Source: Salaquimonas sp041736675 (GTDB lineage Bacteria > Pseudomonadota > Alphaproteobacteria > Rhizobiales > Rhizobiaceae). From it: 64,000 nucleotides of DNA. The position numbers and the translations under genes are program-made. The DNA lies in assembly GCA_041736675.1 (NCBI GenBank), contig JBGSTD010000013.1, forward strand, positions 6,447 to 70,446, given 5' to 3'. The notes under the pieces are model-generated. The model searched no databases. It was not told the DNA's origin and saw nothing but the letters and a program-made list of their open reading frames with translations. Shown here piece after piece: positions 25,634 to 34,476 of the stretch (the first letter of the stretch is position 1; every line of letters begins with the position of its first letter).

Positions 25634-26404
25634 CTAAAATAATTTGAACTGGTCAGTGTCGGGGGATTTTTTGCCCTGTTTGGCAGATTTTTCCTCTTTG
25701 GCTGACTTGGCTGGCGGAGCCTTGATTTCCACTCTATCCTGCACATCGGGTCCGGCATTTGCAACCTTGTTGACCTTGTCACTGACAGGAATGATATCAA
25801 AGAAATCCTCTTCAACCGGCTGCAACAAATCAGCCATGTCACGCGGTTCGTAGTTCCTGCAGTCGAGCCATCGGGCAAAATCCTCCTGCCTGATTACCAC
25901 CGGCATCCGGTGGTGAACCTGCGCAATCGCCTTGTTGGCGTTTGTCGTCAAAATGCAACCTGAATCGAATTCGCTGCCGTTGGTGCCTGTCCAGGTTTCC
26001 ATCAATCCGCCAAAACAGATCACACCGTCAGAGCGTTTGGGCTTTATCCAGTAGGCCTGGCTTGGATGTTTTTTGTCGCTTGGCCGGTGCCACTCGTAAA
26101 ACCCGGACGCAGGGATAAGCATGCGGCGGTGTCGCATCGCATTTCTAAAGGACGGTTTTTCGGCGGCAGTTTCGCTGCGGGCATTGATCAGAAGGGTAAA
26201 ATCGGCAGGGTCCTTGACCCACGATGGCACAAAACCCCAGCGAACCAATGTGGCGGAAGGTTTGAGAAGCGGTCCCGCGCCGATCATCAGGATTGGCTGG
26301 GTCGGGGCTATATTATAGCGGGGCGGAAATGGCTCGATGTCCTCAAGGTCAAAGAGTTCTGCGACTTCCTCAGGAGAAGCTGTGAGAGAGAACCTGCCAC
26401 ACAT
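25634..26404 (-). CDS. SOS response-associated peptidase (YedK/HMCES family)
   Basis: 256 aa. HMCES/YedK proteins form a thiazolidine link with abasic sites in single-stranded DNA through Cys2. MCGRFSLTASPEEVAELF at the start gives the essential Cys2, so ATG 26404 must be the start even though the frame opens further upstream. RYNIAPTQ, NARSETAAEKPSFRNA, PASGFYEWHR (active-site Glu) and HHRMPVV (His) are all present. The C-terminal 40 residues are Lys/Ala-rich and variable. Followed closely by the broken lysE gene. Confidence 0.95.
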   Translation of the reverse strand: MCGRFSLTASPEEVAELFDLEDIEPFPPRYNIAPTQPILMIGAGPLLKPSATLVRWGFVPSWVKDPADFTLLINARSETAAEKPSFRNAMRHRRMLIPASGFYEWHRPSDKKHPSQAYWIKPKRSDGVICFGGLMETWTGTNGSEFDSGCILTTNANKAIAQVHHRMPVVIRQEDFARWLDCRNYEPRDMADLLQPVEEDFFDIIPVSDKVNKVANAGPDVQDRVEIKAPPAKSAKEEKSAKQGKKSPDTDQFKLF

Positions 26405-26544
26405 GAACTTGCCGCTTTTTCCAAAATGAGTATTGTCGTGCCCTTGAAACCAGTATTTCCGCGTTTGACAGGGTTGGCAATGAAATTTCGTGATTACCCG
26501 GCAAAAGAATATTCCGCAGTTACTTGCATGCGCGGTACAGAATA

Positions 26545-26991
26545 ATGGCATTGCCCGAACACGACCCTGTTCTTGCAGCAGCGAGAAAGCCGATTACCGG
26601 GGCGTCTGTGCTGGTGATTGACGGGCGGCATGCACTGATCATCAAGCGGGGCAAGGAGCCCTCAAAGGGGCTTTGGGCGCTTCCAGGAGGCAGGCAGGAA
26701 TTTGGCGAAACACTCGAACAAACAGCTGTTCGTGAACTGAGAGAAGAAACCGGCCTTGATGCAAAATCATTGTCCCTTCTTTCGCTCATAGAACCGATGC
26801 GAACCAACGAGCTTGGCGAGACAACCAGCCATTATGTGCTTGCGGTTTTTATCTGCAGGGACTTTGAGGGAATGTTAAGCGCTGGCGATGACGCGGAAGA
26901 AGCCAGATGGGTTACCCCGGAAATGCTGGAACAGTTTGCATTTACCGGGACCAGTAAAGAACTTATCCTGGCACATATCAGTCTTGTTTAA
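26545..26991 (+). CDS. Nudix hydrolase
   Basis: 148 aa. The complete Nudix box is present as GGRQEFGETLEQTAVREL followed by REETG, the metal-binding helix for cleavage of a nucleoside diphosphate linked to another group. The SLIEPM...TSHYVLAVFIC stretch resembles the ADP-ribose pyrophosphatase/MutT-like group, but the substrate cannot be told. ATG 26545 is used; a TTG at 26524 would add seven residues. Divergent from the SOS-peptidase gene. Confidence 0.92.
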   Translation: MALPEHDPVLAAARKPITGASVLVIDGRHALIIKRGKEPSKGLWALPGGRQEFGETLEQTAVRELREETGLDAKSLSLLSLIEPMRTNELGETTSHYVLAVFICRDFEGMLSAGDDAEEARWVTPEMLEQFAFTGTSKELILAHISLV

Positions 26992-27091
26992 CGGCACTTT
27001 CAACTTGAATAATTCGCGCTGTCTTGATTTTGCCGCGGAAGCGCGCCACAAGCAAACGATCAGCGCAAATGCACCAGGAACAAAAACCAGA

Positions 27092-27589
27092 ATGGCCTTG
27101 GCGACGCCTACCACTTTAAAATCCCGCATTGGTGCAGCCCGTTTTTCGGGCGTCTCCCTCCTATTGGTATTGTTGACCAGTACCGCCGTTTTTCCAGGTA
27201 TTACCAACGCGCAAACTACCAATAGCCAGACCCCGCCTCCAACGCAGGACGCGCTTCCTGATACCAAGCCGGAAATCAAGACTTTGCCGCCAGCATATGA
27301 GCCGCAATTGATGCGCTTGGCAGAGGTGCTGGGCGCGTTGCATTATCTGCGTGCGCTTTGCGGAGAGGACGAAGGCCAAATGTGGCGCAAGGAAATGGAA
27401 ACCCTGATTGAGGTGGAGGAACCCACCGAGGTTCGCAAGGCTCAACTGATAGCCCATTTCAACCGTGGTTTTCGCGGCTATGCGGAGATTTACCGCGAAT
27501 GCACCAAGCCTGCCGCTGAGGCAGCCAACCAGTTTTTGCAACAAGGTGCACGCCTTTCCGCCGAAATTCCAAACCGGTTTGGACGTTAA
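27092..27589 (+). CDS. TIGR02301-like conserved exported protein
   Basis: 165 aa. An N-terminal signal peptide (RFSGVSLLLVLLTSTAVF, likely cut near TNA) and a Pro/Thr-rich linker precede a conserved helical domain YEPQLMRLAEVLGALHYLRA with two cysteines (ALCGEDE and YRECTK). I recall this domain as TIGR02301, found mainly in Rhizobiales and of unknown function. A longer frame from 26888 overlaps the Nudix gene and is unlikely. Periplasmic location inferred. Confidence 0.75.
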   Translation: MALATPTTLKSRIGAARFSGVSLLLVLLTSTAVFPGITNAQTTNSQTPPPTQDALPDTKPEIKTLPPAYEPQLMRLAEVLGALHYLRALCGEDEGQMWRKEMETLIEVEEPTEVRKAQLIAHFNRGFRGYAEIYRECTKPAAEAANQFLQQGARLSAEIPNRFGR

Positions 27590-27677
27590 CCAAAAAATGC
27601 GATTTGCCTGCACTTATCGACTAAAACCGTTATGACATGCATCAACATGGGAAACGGTTTGCCGCAGGGAAATACAA

Positions 27678-27938
27678 ATGGATCAGGGCGTTGCTGAAAA
27701 TCTGGATGAAATCATCCTTGAAGAGAAAAAGCTGGTGGCTCGCGAGCACTTTCTCGATGCCTGGGAAGCCGGACTGACAGATGGTATTGATGCGGATATC
27801 TTCGCACGCGAACTGATAAGTGGCGCGTTGCTGGAACTGACGCGGTTACAAGGTGCGTCAACGGCAAACCAATTGATCAGCGAAATCTCCGACAAGGAGC
27901 TCAATGGCGCATTTCTGCCGTTCAGGCCAATACATTAA
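27678..27938 (+). CDS. Small acidic hypothetical protein, 86 aa
   Basis: The predicted structure is all helical, and Glu and Asp dominate (ENLDEIILEEKKL, LTDGIDADIFARELISGALL). No signal or membrane segment. GCAGGGAAATACAA precedes the ATG. I do not recognise a family with confidence, though short helical proteins of this kind occur in Rhizobiales. No operon partner is evident. Confidence 0.6.
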   Translation: MDQGVAENLDEIILEEKKLVAREHFLDAWEAGLTDGIDADIFARELISGALLELTRLQGASTANQLISEISDKELNGAFLPFRPIH

Positions 27939-28090
27939 TGGCAGCACACTTGCACCAGTGTTCAAAAGTGTGAAAACTGCATTGTGTGAATTCAGCCCTA
28001 TGTTGCCCATAATTGATTTTTGACTTTCAGTCGATTCAGCGTAGCATGGGATTGAGCAGGGAATAATGACCTGTACCCGATGGAATTCAG

Positions 28091-28885
28091 ATGCGCAGAT
28101 TTTTTCTTGAAGCAATAGCCGTCAGCATGAGTTTTGCCTTGTTGGTTGCCCCAGGTTCTCCCAGTCAGGCACAAACGTCCGGCGGGAGCGTCATCACGGT
28201 CAGTGAACCTTCAAAGGACAACACGACGATTCCTGCCGAAACACCTTCCGGTGAACAGGCCCCTGCCCCTGGAACTAGTCCTGAATCCAGCCCCGCCAAT
28301 GATGCAAGTGACGGGCAGAGTGATCCGACAACAGTCGGACCGGATGGCGATACGAGTCCAGACGCAGAAAAGATACCCGGCGAAAAGGAACTTGATATCG
28401 CTGCTGAACCGGCTCAGGTGCCGGACATTATTACAGATTTGTCTACAATCCCGTTCCCAGTTCGCAAGATGCGTGAACTGATAATCGAGGCAGCAAAATC
28501 TGGCGACATTGAAAAACTACGCCCCTATATCGGATATGGTGACGATGTGACCATGCTGTCTCTGGGCGGCTTTGATGAAGATCCGATAGATTTTCTCAAG
28601 TCCCTGTCGGGCGATCCGGAGGGCCATGAAATTCTTGCCATTCTGACGGAAATTCTTGAAGCGCCGGCTGTCAAAATCGAGGAGCGGACGGGCGAGGAAG
28701 TTTATGTCTGGCCGTACTATTATTCGTACCCATATGAAAAACTCACGCCGGAACAACGAGTCCAACTCTTTCGCATCATCACCTATGGTGACTACGAGGA
28801 AATGGTCAATTTCGGCAATTACATCTTCTATCGTTTGGGAATAACCCCTGAAGGCAGATGGCGTTTTTTCGTCGCTGGCGATTAG
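28091..28885 (+). CDS. Exported hypothetical protein with Pro/Ser/Thr linker
   Basis: 264 aa. A signal peptide (RRFFLEAIAVSMSFALLVAP, probable cut at SQAQ) is followed by about 100 residues of low-complexity Ser/Pro/Thr/Glu/Asp linker. A conserved-looking globular end follows: FPVRKMRELIIEAAKSGDIE, then a YVWPYYYSYPYEKLTPEQR stretch rich in tyrosine, and a C-terminal EGRWRFFVAGD. I do not recognise a named family. ygfZ starts 37 bases downstream on the same strand. Confidence 0.7.
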   Translation: MRRFFLEAIAVSMSFALLVAPGSPSQAQTSGGSVITVSEPSKDNTTIPAETPSGEQAPAPGTSPESSPANDASDGQSDPTTVGPDGDTSPDAEKIPGEKELDIAAEPAQVPDIITDLSTIPFPVRKMRELIIEAAKSGDIEKLRPYIGYGDDVTMLSLGGFDEDPIDFLKSLSGDPEGHEILAILTEILEAPAVKIEERTGEEVYVWPYYYSYPYEKLTPEQRVQLFRIITYGDYEEMVNFGNYIFYRLGITPEGRWRFFVAGD

Positions 28886-28922
28886 GATTTGCTTTTTGCG
28901 ATTTCAAGCTTATTTCAGGGCC

Positions 28923-29792
28923 ATGGAATCAATCAATTTTACCGAACTGGACAACAGGGCCCTCTTACGCATTAGTGGCGGGGATGCGACGACATTTCTG
29001 CAGGGGCTTGTAACATGCGACGTCGGGTCATTGAAAACCGGTGAAATCAATTTTGGTGCATTGCTGTCGCCTCAGGGTAAAATCCTGTTTGATTTTTTCA
29101 TCATCGCAATGGCCGAAGGCTATATGGTCGACATTGACCGCTCAATGGCGACTGATTTCACCAAACGCCTGATGTTTTACCGCCTGCGGGCAAATGTCGA
29201 TATTCAGCCCATGGACCAGCGAACCAACGTGTTTGCTATTTGGGGGGACAATATCAATGCTGAAAGGATCGTTGCGGACGGTATCTTCATGCCCGACCCG
29301 CGTTTGACAATGATGGGGATGCGCGGATATCTGCGGCGCGCGCCGGAGGGTTGCAACATTCGGCCAATTGACGACTGGAACCGGTTTCGCATCAGTCTCG
29401 GGATGCCGCAAGGCGGGCATGATTTTGCTTTCGGCAACGCATTTCCCCATGAGGCACTGATGGACCAGTTCAAGGGAGTTGATTTCAAAAAGGGCTGTTA
29501 TGTTGGACAGGAAGTTGTTTCACGAATGCAACACCGCTCATCGGCGCGCAAGCGCCTGATACAGCTCTTGGCAACCTCCCCCCTTCCCGAAAAGAGCACC
29601 GAAATCCTGTGCGAAGGAAAGACCTGTGGTGAAATCACCAGCACGGCAGGCACGTTCGGCATGGGAATGGTCCGCATCGACAAACCCGTCGGAACAGGTC
29701 AGGATCGTATCGCCCTTGCCGCAACCACTCCGGTAACCTTGCATATCCCCGACTGGTGCAACTTTTCCTGGCAAGGCAGCATCGACGCTTAA
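28923..29792 (+). CDS. ygfZ: Folate-binding protein YgfZ (CAF17/IBA57 family)
   Basis: 289 aa, GcvT-like fold; binds tetrahydrofolate and supports Fe-S cluster enzymes such as MiaB. The diagnostic KGCYVGQEVVSRMQHR motif with its conserved cysteine is present, as are LLRISGGDATTFLQGLVTCD and FGALLSPQGKILFDF. ATG 28923 is used; a TTG at 28896 is possible. The last gene of a plus-strand run. Confidence 0.93.
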   Translation: MESINFTELDNRALLRISGGDATTFLQGLVTCDVGSLKTGEINFGALLSPQGKILFDFFIIAMAEGYMVDIDRSMATDFTKRLMFYRLRANVDIQPMDQRTNVFAIWGDNINAERIVADGIFMPDPRLTMMGMRGYLRRAPEGCNIRPIDDWNRFRISLGMPQGGHDFAFGNAFPHEALMDQFKGVDFKKGCYVGQEVVSRMQHRSSARKRLIQLLATSPLPEKSTEILCEGKTCGEITSTAGTFGMGMVRIDKPVGTGQDRIALAATTPVTLHIPDWCNFSWQGSIDA

Positions 29793-29947
29793 GGCGGAAA
29801 GTTTCATTTTTTTACTCGACGAGCCTCATTCGCTCCAAGATTCCGATCCTGGACCCTTGATCAAACGAGATACCGGGGCCATAGCTTGCACTGGTGGCAA
29901 TCGGGCAAAATTACCTGAGCCGATGAACAATTGCAGGTACGTACCAA

Positions 29948-30577
29948 ATGGCTGTTAAATCTCCACAGGCAAGAGCCTGGCAAAGGATGCTTTCCGGCAG
30001 GCGTCTTGATCTGCTGGAGCCTTCACCGTTTGATGTCGAAATTGAAGACATTGCCCAGGGGCTTTCCCGCGTGGCGCGCTGGAACGGCCAGACCAGCGGC
30101 GAATATGCCTTTAGTGTGGCTCAGCATTCCTTGCTGGTACTCGACATATTTGCCCTTTTGGAACCGCAAAATTGCTCAGGCGACAAACTGGTTTGCCTTC
30201 TTCACGATGCTCCCGAATATGTTGTTGGCGACATGATATCGCCGTTCAAGGCGGTTGTGGGCGGTGACTACAAATCGGTTGAGAACAGGTTGCAGGAAGC
30301 CATACATCTTCGCTTTTCACTTCCGGTCAAAGTTCCGGTGAAACTAAAGACCTCGATCAAGAAGGCCGACATGATTGCTGCCTATTTCGAGGCGACAGAA
30401 CTTGCAGGATTCAGCAAGGACGAAGCGATGAAATATTTCGGAAAGCCTGCTGATATTACGGCAGAAAAGCTGCCCCTCGCATCAATGTCCGCCAAGGATG
30501 CACAGAGTGTTTTCCTCGAACGGTTTCATGAATTGGAAAGGCAATTCCTGTCGGAAACCTCAAGAGGCAAACCCTGA
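29948..30577 (+). CDS. HD-domain hydrolase (YfbR-like)
   Basis: 209 aa. HD superfamily metal-dependent phosphohydrolase of the YfbR type, which removes phosphate from deoxynucleoside 5'-monophosphates. Metal ligands can be placed at H in SVAQHSLLV, the HD pair in LLHDAPEYVVGD and D in KKADMIAAYFEA. A ten-base palindrome GGTACGTACC lies just before the start. The stop TGA overlaps the ATG of the following Nudix-HTH regulator, so the two are translationally coupled. This suggests a nucleotide or NAD-related substrate. Confidence 0.88.
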   Translation: MAVKSPQARAWQRMLSGRRLDLLEPSPFDVEIEDIAQGLSRVARWNGQTSGEYAFSVAQHSLLVLDIFALLEPQNCSGDKLVCLLHDAPEYVVGDMISPFKAVVGGDYKSVENRLQEAIHLRFSLPVKVPVKLKTSIKKADMIAAYFEATELAGFSKDEAMKYFGKPADITAEKLPLASMSAKDAQSVFLERFHELERQFLSETSRGKP

Positions 30578-31563
30578 TGATTTCCAATGACAGCATTCAA
30601 ATCGGTCTCAACGCGGCGATTCTTGCAATCGTCGACAATGCCCCGGCAATCCTGAGAATCCCCGGGCCTGCACCTGCCACACTTGATGCGCTTCCCTTTG
30701 GTCCGTTCAACCCTGCCCTGCACCGCACGATGGAACTGGGGCTGCGCCAATGGGTGGAAGAGCAGACAGCGCTGAAATTCGGCTATATCGAGCAATTGTA
30801 CACATTTGGTGACAGAGGCAGGCAACGCCAGCAGGATGATCAGGGTCCGCATGTGGTTTCGGTTGGTTATCTGGCTCTGACAAAACTGAAAAAGGACCAG
30901 GATGCAAAGTTGTCGCTGTCCGGGGCATCATGGAAAAACTCGTATCTGTTTTTACCTTGGGAAGACTGGCGCGAGGGACGTCCTGCGATCATTGATGACA
31001 TCATCCTTCCGGCACTTCAGGATTGGGTAGCGATGAAAGGCAACACCTCTGTTTCGGCCGGGCTTTCCACTCTTGACCAGGCAAACCGCAACCGGGTTCG
31101 CATTGCCTTTGGTCTTGACGGTATCAACTGGGATGAGGAGCGGGTATTGGAGCGCTATGAGCTGCTTTATTCTGCGGGGCTCGTTGGAGAAGCGGTTGCT
31201 GACGGGCGGGTCGCCGCAACGAAGATTTCGCATGCCCTTGGCACACAGATGCTCAATGATCACCGCCGCATTCTTGCTACAGCGCTCGCCAGGCTGCGCT
31301 CCAAGCTGAAATACCGCCCGGTTATTTTCGAGATGATGCCGGACGAGTTTACGCTTCTGGCCTTGCAGCAAACAGTTGAAAGCATCATGGGGCGGACTGT
31401 TCACAAGCAGAATTTCCGCCGTCTGGTCGAGAGCAACATGCTTGTTGAAGCGACGGGAAAAACCTCGCTTTCAACCGGCGGCAGACCTGCCGCACTATTC
31501 CGCTTCCGCCGTGAGGTAATGGCAGAACGCCCTGCACCAGGATTGCGGCTCGGGCGCGGCTAG
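30577..31563 (+). CDS. NrtR/NadQ-type Nudix-HTH regulator of NAD synthesis
   Basis: 328 aa. The N-terminal half has a Nudix fold but no intact Nudix box, so it should bind rather than cleave a ligand, as in NrtR. The C-terminal part is a winged helix, VHKQNFRRLVESNMLVEATGK being typical of NrtR-like proteins. In alphaproteobacteria such proteins have been predicted to repress nadABC (NadQ). nadC, nadB and nadA lie 2-6 kb downstream on the other strand and carry a palindrome before nadA. Coupled to the HD gene. Whether it is NrtR or NadQ proper is uncertain. Confidence 0.8.
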   Translation: MISNDSIQIGLNAAILAIVDNAPAILRIPGPAPATLDALPFGPFNPALHRTMELGLRQWVEEQTALKFGYIEQLYTFGDRGRQRQQDDQGPHVVSVGYLALTKLKKDQDAKLSLSGASWKNSYLFLPWEDWREGRPAIIDDIILPALQDWVAMKGNTSVSAGLSTLDQANRNRVRIAFGLDGINWDEERVLERYELLYSAGLVGEAVADGRVAATKISHALGTQMLNDHRRILATALARLRSKLKYRPVIFEMMPDEFTLLALQQTVESIMGRTVHKQNFRRLVESNMLVEATGKTSLSTGGRPAALFRFRREVMAERPAPGLRLGRG

Positions 31564-31573
31564 CCTGACAGTC

Positions 31574-32839
31574 CTATTTTTCGCGGGGCGACCAGTCTTC
31601 GGGCGGGTTGTTCTGCTTGTAGCGGCGCAATGCCAATCCGATTGAAACGCCAACCCCGATTGCAACGGTAAGATCGACCAGCACAGTCAGCAACAACGTG
31701 ACCAGCAGCAGCGCAATATCGGCCTTGGGCTCTTGCATATAGCTGCGCCATTTGTGCGGCTCACTCATGTTCCAGGCAACGAGCACCAACAAGGCGGCGA
31801 GAGCCGGCATGGCAAGGTAACCCGCAATTGGCGCTGCAAAAAACATGATGACAAGGATGGCAAGGGCATGCACAAGACCGGCGACAGGCGTTTTTCCCCC
31901 TGCCCTGATATTGGTTGCTGTGCGCGCAATCGCGCCGGTTGCAGGCATGCCGCCAAAAAAAGCCGACGCGACATTTGCAGCACCCTGAGCCAACAGCTCG
32001 GCATTCGGGCGATGACTATGGTCAGTCATTCGATCTGCAACCACTGCTGAGAGCAGACTTTCGATCCCAGCCAGAAATGCGATAACAAAAGCCGATGGTA
32101 CCAACTCCACAAATCGGTCAAAAGTAAAATGGGGCATTGAGGGCGATGGCAGATAGGCAGGCAATGCGCCGTAGCGCGAAGCGATGGTGTCAACAGGCAT
32201 GCTGATTGCAATCGCTGCCAGCGAGCCGAGCGCAACAGCAATGATCAGTCGCGGTGATCTTGGCGCAAATTTTCCCAGCCCGACGATCAACGCGAAAGTA
32301 ATCAATGCGATCAGGGTTGCAGCGCTATTGAAGCTGTCTCTGGCATGCCAAAGCGCTTCAATCTTTTCAATAAATTCAGCCGGAACCTTTTCCAATGAAA
32401 GGCCAAAAAAATCCTTCAACTGGCTTGCCGCAATGATGATGGCTATGCCGATTGTAAATCCGTTGATGACCGGCTCGGGCACATAGGCGATCAGCCTGCC
32501 CATTCGCAGCCACCCAGCCACCAGCAGGACAATACCTGCCATGAAGGTTGCCATCACCAGCCCGTCATAACCGTGATCGGCAATCACGCCAAAAACGACG
32601 ACGATGAACGCGCCGGTCGGTCCGCCAATCTGGAAATTGCTGCCGCCCAGCAGCGAAATGAAAAAGCCTGCAACGATTGCTGTAACAAGGCCTTGAGCGG
32701 GTTCAGCACCAGAAGCAATCGCAATGGCAATGCTCAGCGGCAAGGCCACCATGGCAACGGTAAGCCCGGCGATCATGTCTTTGGTAAACAGCGCCCATGA
32801 GTAGGATTTGAGAGTGGATAGAATCTGCGGTTGCCTCAT
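31574..32839 (-). CDS. SulP-family anion transporter lacking STAS domain
   Basis: 421-aa inner-membrane permease of the SLC26/SulP family, which moves sulfate, bicarbonate or other anions. DMIAGLTVAMVALPLSIAIA, GGSNFQIGGPTGAFIVVV and VYVPEP-like YVPEPVINGFTIGIA are family motifs. Most members carry a cytoplasmic STAS domain of about 100 residues at the C-terminus; here the chain stops soon after the last helix with RRYKQNNPPEDWSPREK. The following DNA belongs to the convergent regulator gene. ATG 32839 used; TTG at 32845 is possible. Confidence 0.9.
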   Translation of the reverse strand: MRQPQILSTLKSYSWALFTKDMIAGLTVAMVALPLSIAIAIASGAEPAQGLVTAIVAGFFISLLGGSNFQIGGPTGAFIVVVFGVIADHGYDGLVMATFMAGIVLLVAGWLRMGRLIAYVPEPVINGFTIGIAIIIAASQLKDFFGLSLEKVPAEFIEKIEALWHARDSFNSAATLIALITFALIVGLGKFAPRSPRLIIAVALGSLAAIAISMPVDTIASRYGALPAYLPSPSMPHFTFDRFVELVPSAFVIAFLAGIESLLSAVVADRMTDHSHRPNAELLAQGAANVASAFFGGMPATGAIARTATNIRAGGKTPVAGLVHALAILVIMFFAAPIAGYLAMPALAALLVLVAWNMSEPHKWRSYMQEPKADIALLLVTLLLTVLVDLTVAIGVGVSIGLALRRYKQNNPPEDWSPREK

Positions 32840-33065
32840 GGGCAATTGCTAGCATGGCAGATAACAATTCTCCATGGAGTGTTTTACGCCAGAATGGAAT
32901 TGATCCCAGATATTTTGATAAAACCTTGTCGAGATTGGGATAATTTTGCCGCCGGAGCAGATTGCCTTCCGCCCGCTCTTCACAGGTGCTGGTGTAATGT
33001 TCGAACGATCATCAGACAATCAATTCGAGGCATGTTCCAGAATGCAAATAGCTATCAGTGCACGT

Positions 33066-33452
33066 TTAAAAATTGAACATGAACCGAATGCTGACCTGCG
33101 TAAACACCAATGAGGCAATTGCAAGCGCCAGGCCAATCCAGATCGCGGCAGTGGCAAAGTAGCCATAGACCTCTTTCATGATCTGCCCAAAAGCCCGGAT
33201 GGCATGGTCATTCTGGGGGCGGTACTTCTGGTCAAGCAACAGCCAGGTTTCCGTTTTGCTAGGCTCCCTCAAATGGGCAGTCTGGACAAACCACAAAAGC
33301 ACAGTACTCAGGGTCACTGTCAAGACAGCCCCCGAACGGAAGAAAAGTACCAGGTCGAACATGAAGCCCAGCATCACCATTGATATTGCCAAATAGCTGA
33401 AAAAGACGGCCCTACCGACGCATACCATTGCCTGTTCGCGGACTTTTTCCAT
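33066..33452 (-). CDS. Small conserved membrane protein, 128 aa
   Basis: Three transmembrane helices are likely: residues about 15-38, 42-58 and 98-118. The loop between the second and third is hydrophilic (REPSKTETWLLLDQKYRPQN). Function unknown; I do not recognise a named family. It sits between nadC and the SulP gene on the same strand with gaps of about 100-220 bases, so an operon is uncertain. Confidence 0.65.
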   Translation of the reverse strand: MEKVREQAMVCVGRAVFFSYLAISMVMLGFMFDLVLFFRSGAVLTVTLSTVLLWFVQTAHLREPSKTETWLLLDQKYRPQNDHAIRAFGQIMKEVYGYFATAAIWIGLALAIASLVFTQVSIRFMFNF

Positions 33453-33561
33453 GTGGCTTTTCCTTACCGAATATTCCTTATGACAATTTTCCTGTAACTT
33501 TCACGTTTCAGGATAAATCTGCCACAGGCCCGGCAAAGTGCAAATCACATTTTTGCAAGCA

Positions 33562-34476
33562 TTATGATATTTCGATATCCAGTCCCAGATCGAGCGTCGG
33601 GGCGGCCATGGTGATCTTGGAAGTCGAGATATAATCAACGCCGGTTTCGGCAATCTCCTTGACCGTTGCAATGTTCACATTGCCGGAAGCCTCCAGCTTG
33701 ATGCGGCCCTGATTGTGAACAGCATTCATCGCAACGGCGTCTGCCAGTTGAGCGGTTGTCATGTTGTCCAGGAGCACAACATCGGGCTCCGCCTTCAGCG
33801 CTTCGGCGAACTGTTTCAACGTATCAACTTCGACTTCGACCTTCATCAGATGCCCGGCATAGGCGCGCGCGCGCTTTATTGCGAGGGCAACCCCGCCTGA
33901 AACGGCAATGTGGTTGTCCTTGATCAGGATTGCATCATCTAGGCCAAAACGGTGATTGGAACCGCCACCGCATTTTACCGCATATTTGTCAAAGGCGCGG
34001 TGACCGGGAACCGTCTTGCGGGTGCAGGTAATTTTGGCCTTGGTATGGGAAATCAGGTCCTGAAACTGAGCTGTATATGTCGCAATGCCGGACATGCGCA
34101 TGAGGTAATTGAGTGCAACCCGTTCGCCCGCGAGGATGGCCCTTGCATTGCCCTCGATACGCGCAACAACCTGTTTGGCCTTGATCCGGTCACCATCCCT
34201 GGCAAGGGCAGTGAATTTCAACTTTGTATCCATGGCACGAAACGCAGCTTGGGCAAGATCAATACCCGACAATATGCCATTCTCGCGCGTTGCCATGACA
34301 GCTTTGGCGGTCGCATTTACCGGAATTGTTGCGTTGCTGGTGACATCGCCCGCACGCCCCAAATCCTCCAGCAAAGCGGCACGCACCGCATCCTCAATCA
34401 GGATTGGTGAGAGATGGGCCGGAAGCGCCAGATCAGATTTTGCTTTTTTGACCAACCTGGCCTCCTCAGGATGCAA
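33562..34476 (-). CDS. nadC: Nicotinate-nucleotide pyrophosphorylase (quinolinate phosphoribosyltransferase)
   Basis: Third step of de novo NAD synthesis: quinolinate plus PRPP gives nicotinate mononucleotide. 304 aa. TRKTVPGHRAFDKYAVKCGG, SNHRFGLDDAILIKDNH and VEVEVDT are the substrate- and PRPP-binding segments. It overlaps the nadB end by 11 bases, so nadA-nadB-nadC is one operon. The N-terminal 15 residues (MHPEEARLVKKAKSD) are not conserved and a slightly later start is possible. Confidence 0.96.
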   Translation of the reverse strand: MHPEEARLVKKAKSDLALPAHLSPILIEDAVRAALLEDLGRAGDVTSNATIPVNATAKAVMATRENGILSGIDLAQAAFRAMDTKLKFTALARDGDRIKAKQVVARIEGNARAILAGERVALNYLMRMSGIATYTAQFQDLISHTKAKITCTRKTVPGHRAFDKYAVKCGGGSNHRFGLDDAILIKDNHIAVSGGVALAIKRARAYAGHLMKVEVEVDTLKQFAEALKAEPDVVLLDNMTTAQLADAVAMNAVHNQGRIKLEASGNVNIATVKEIAETGVDYISTSKITMAAPTLDLGLDIEIS

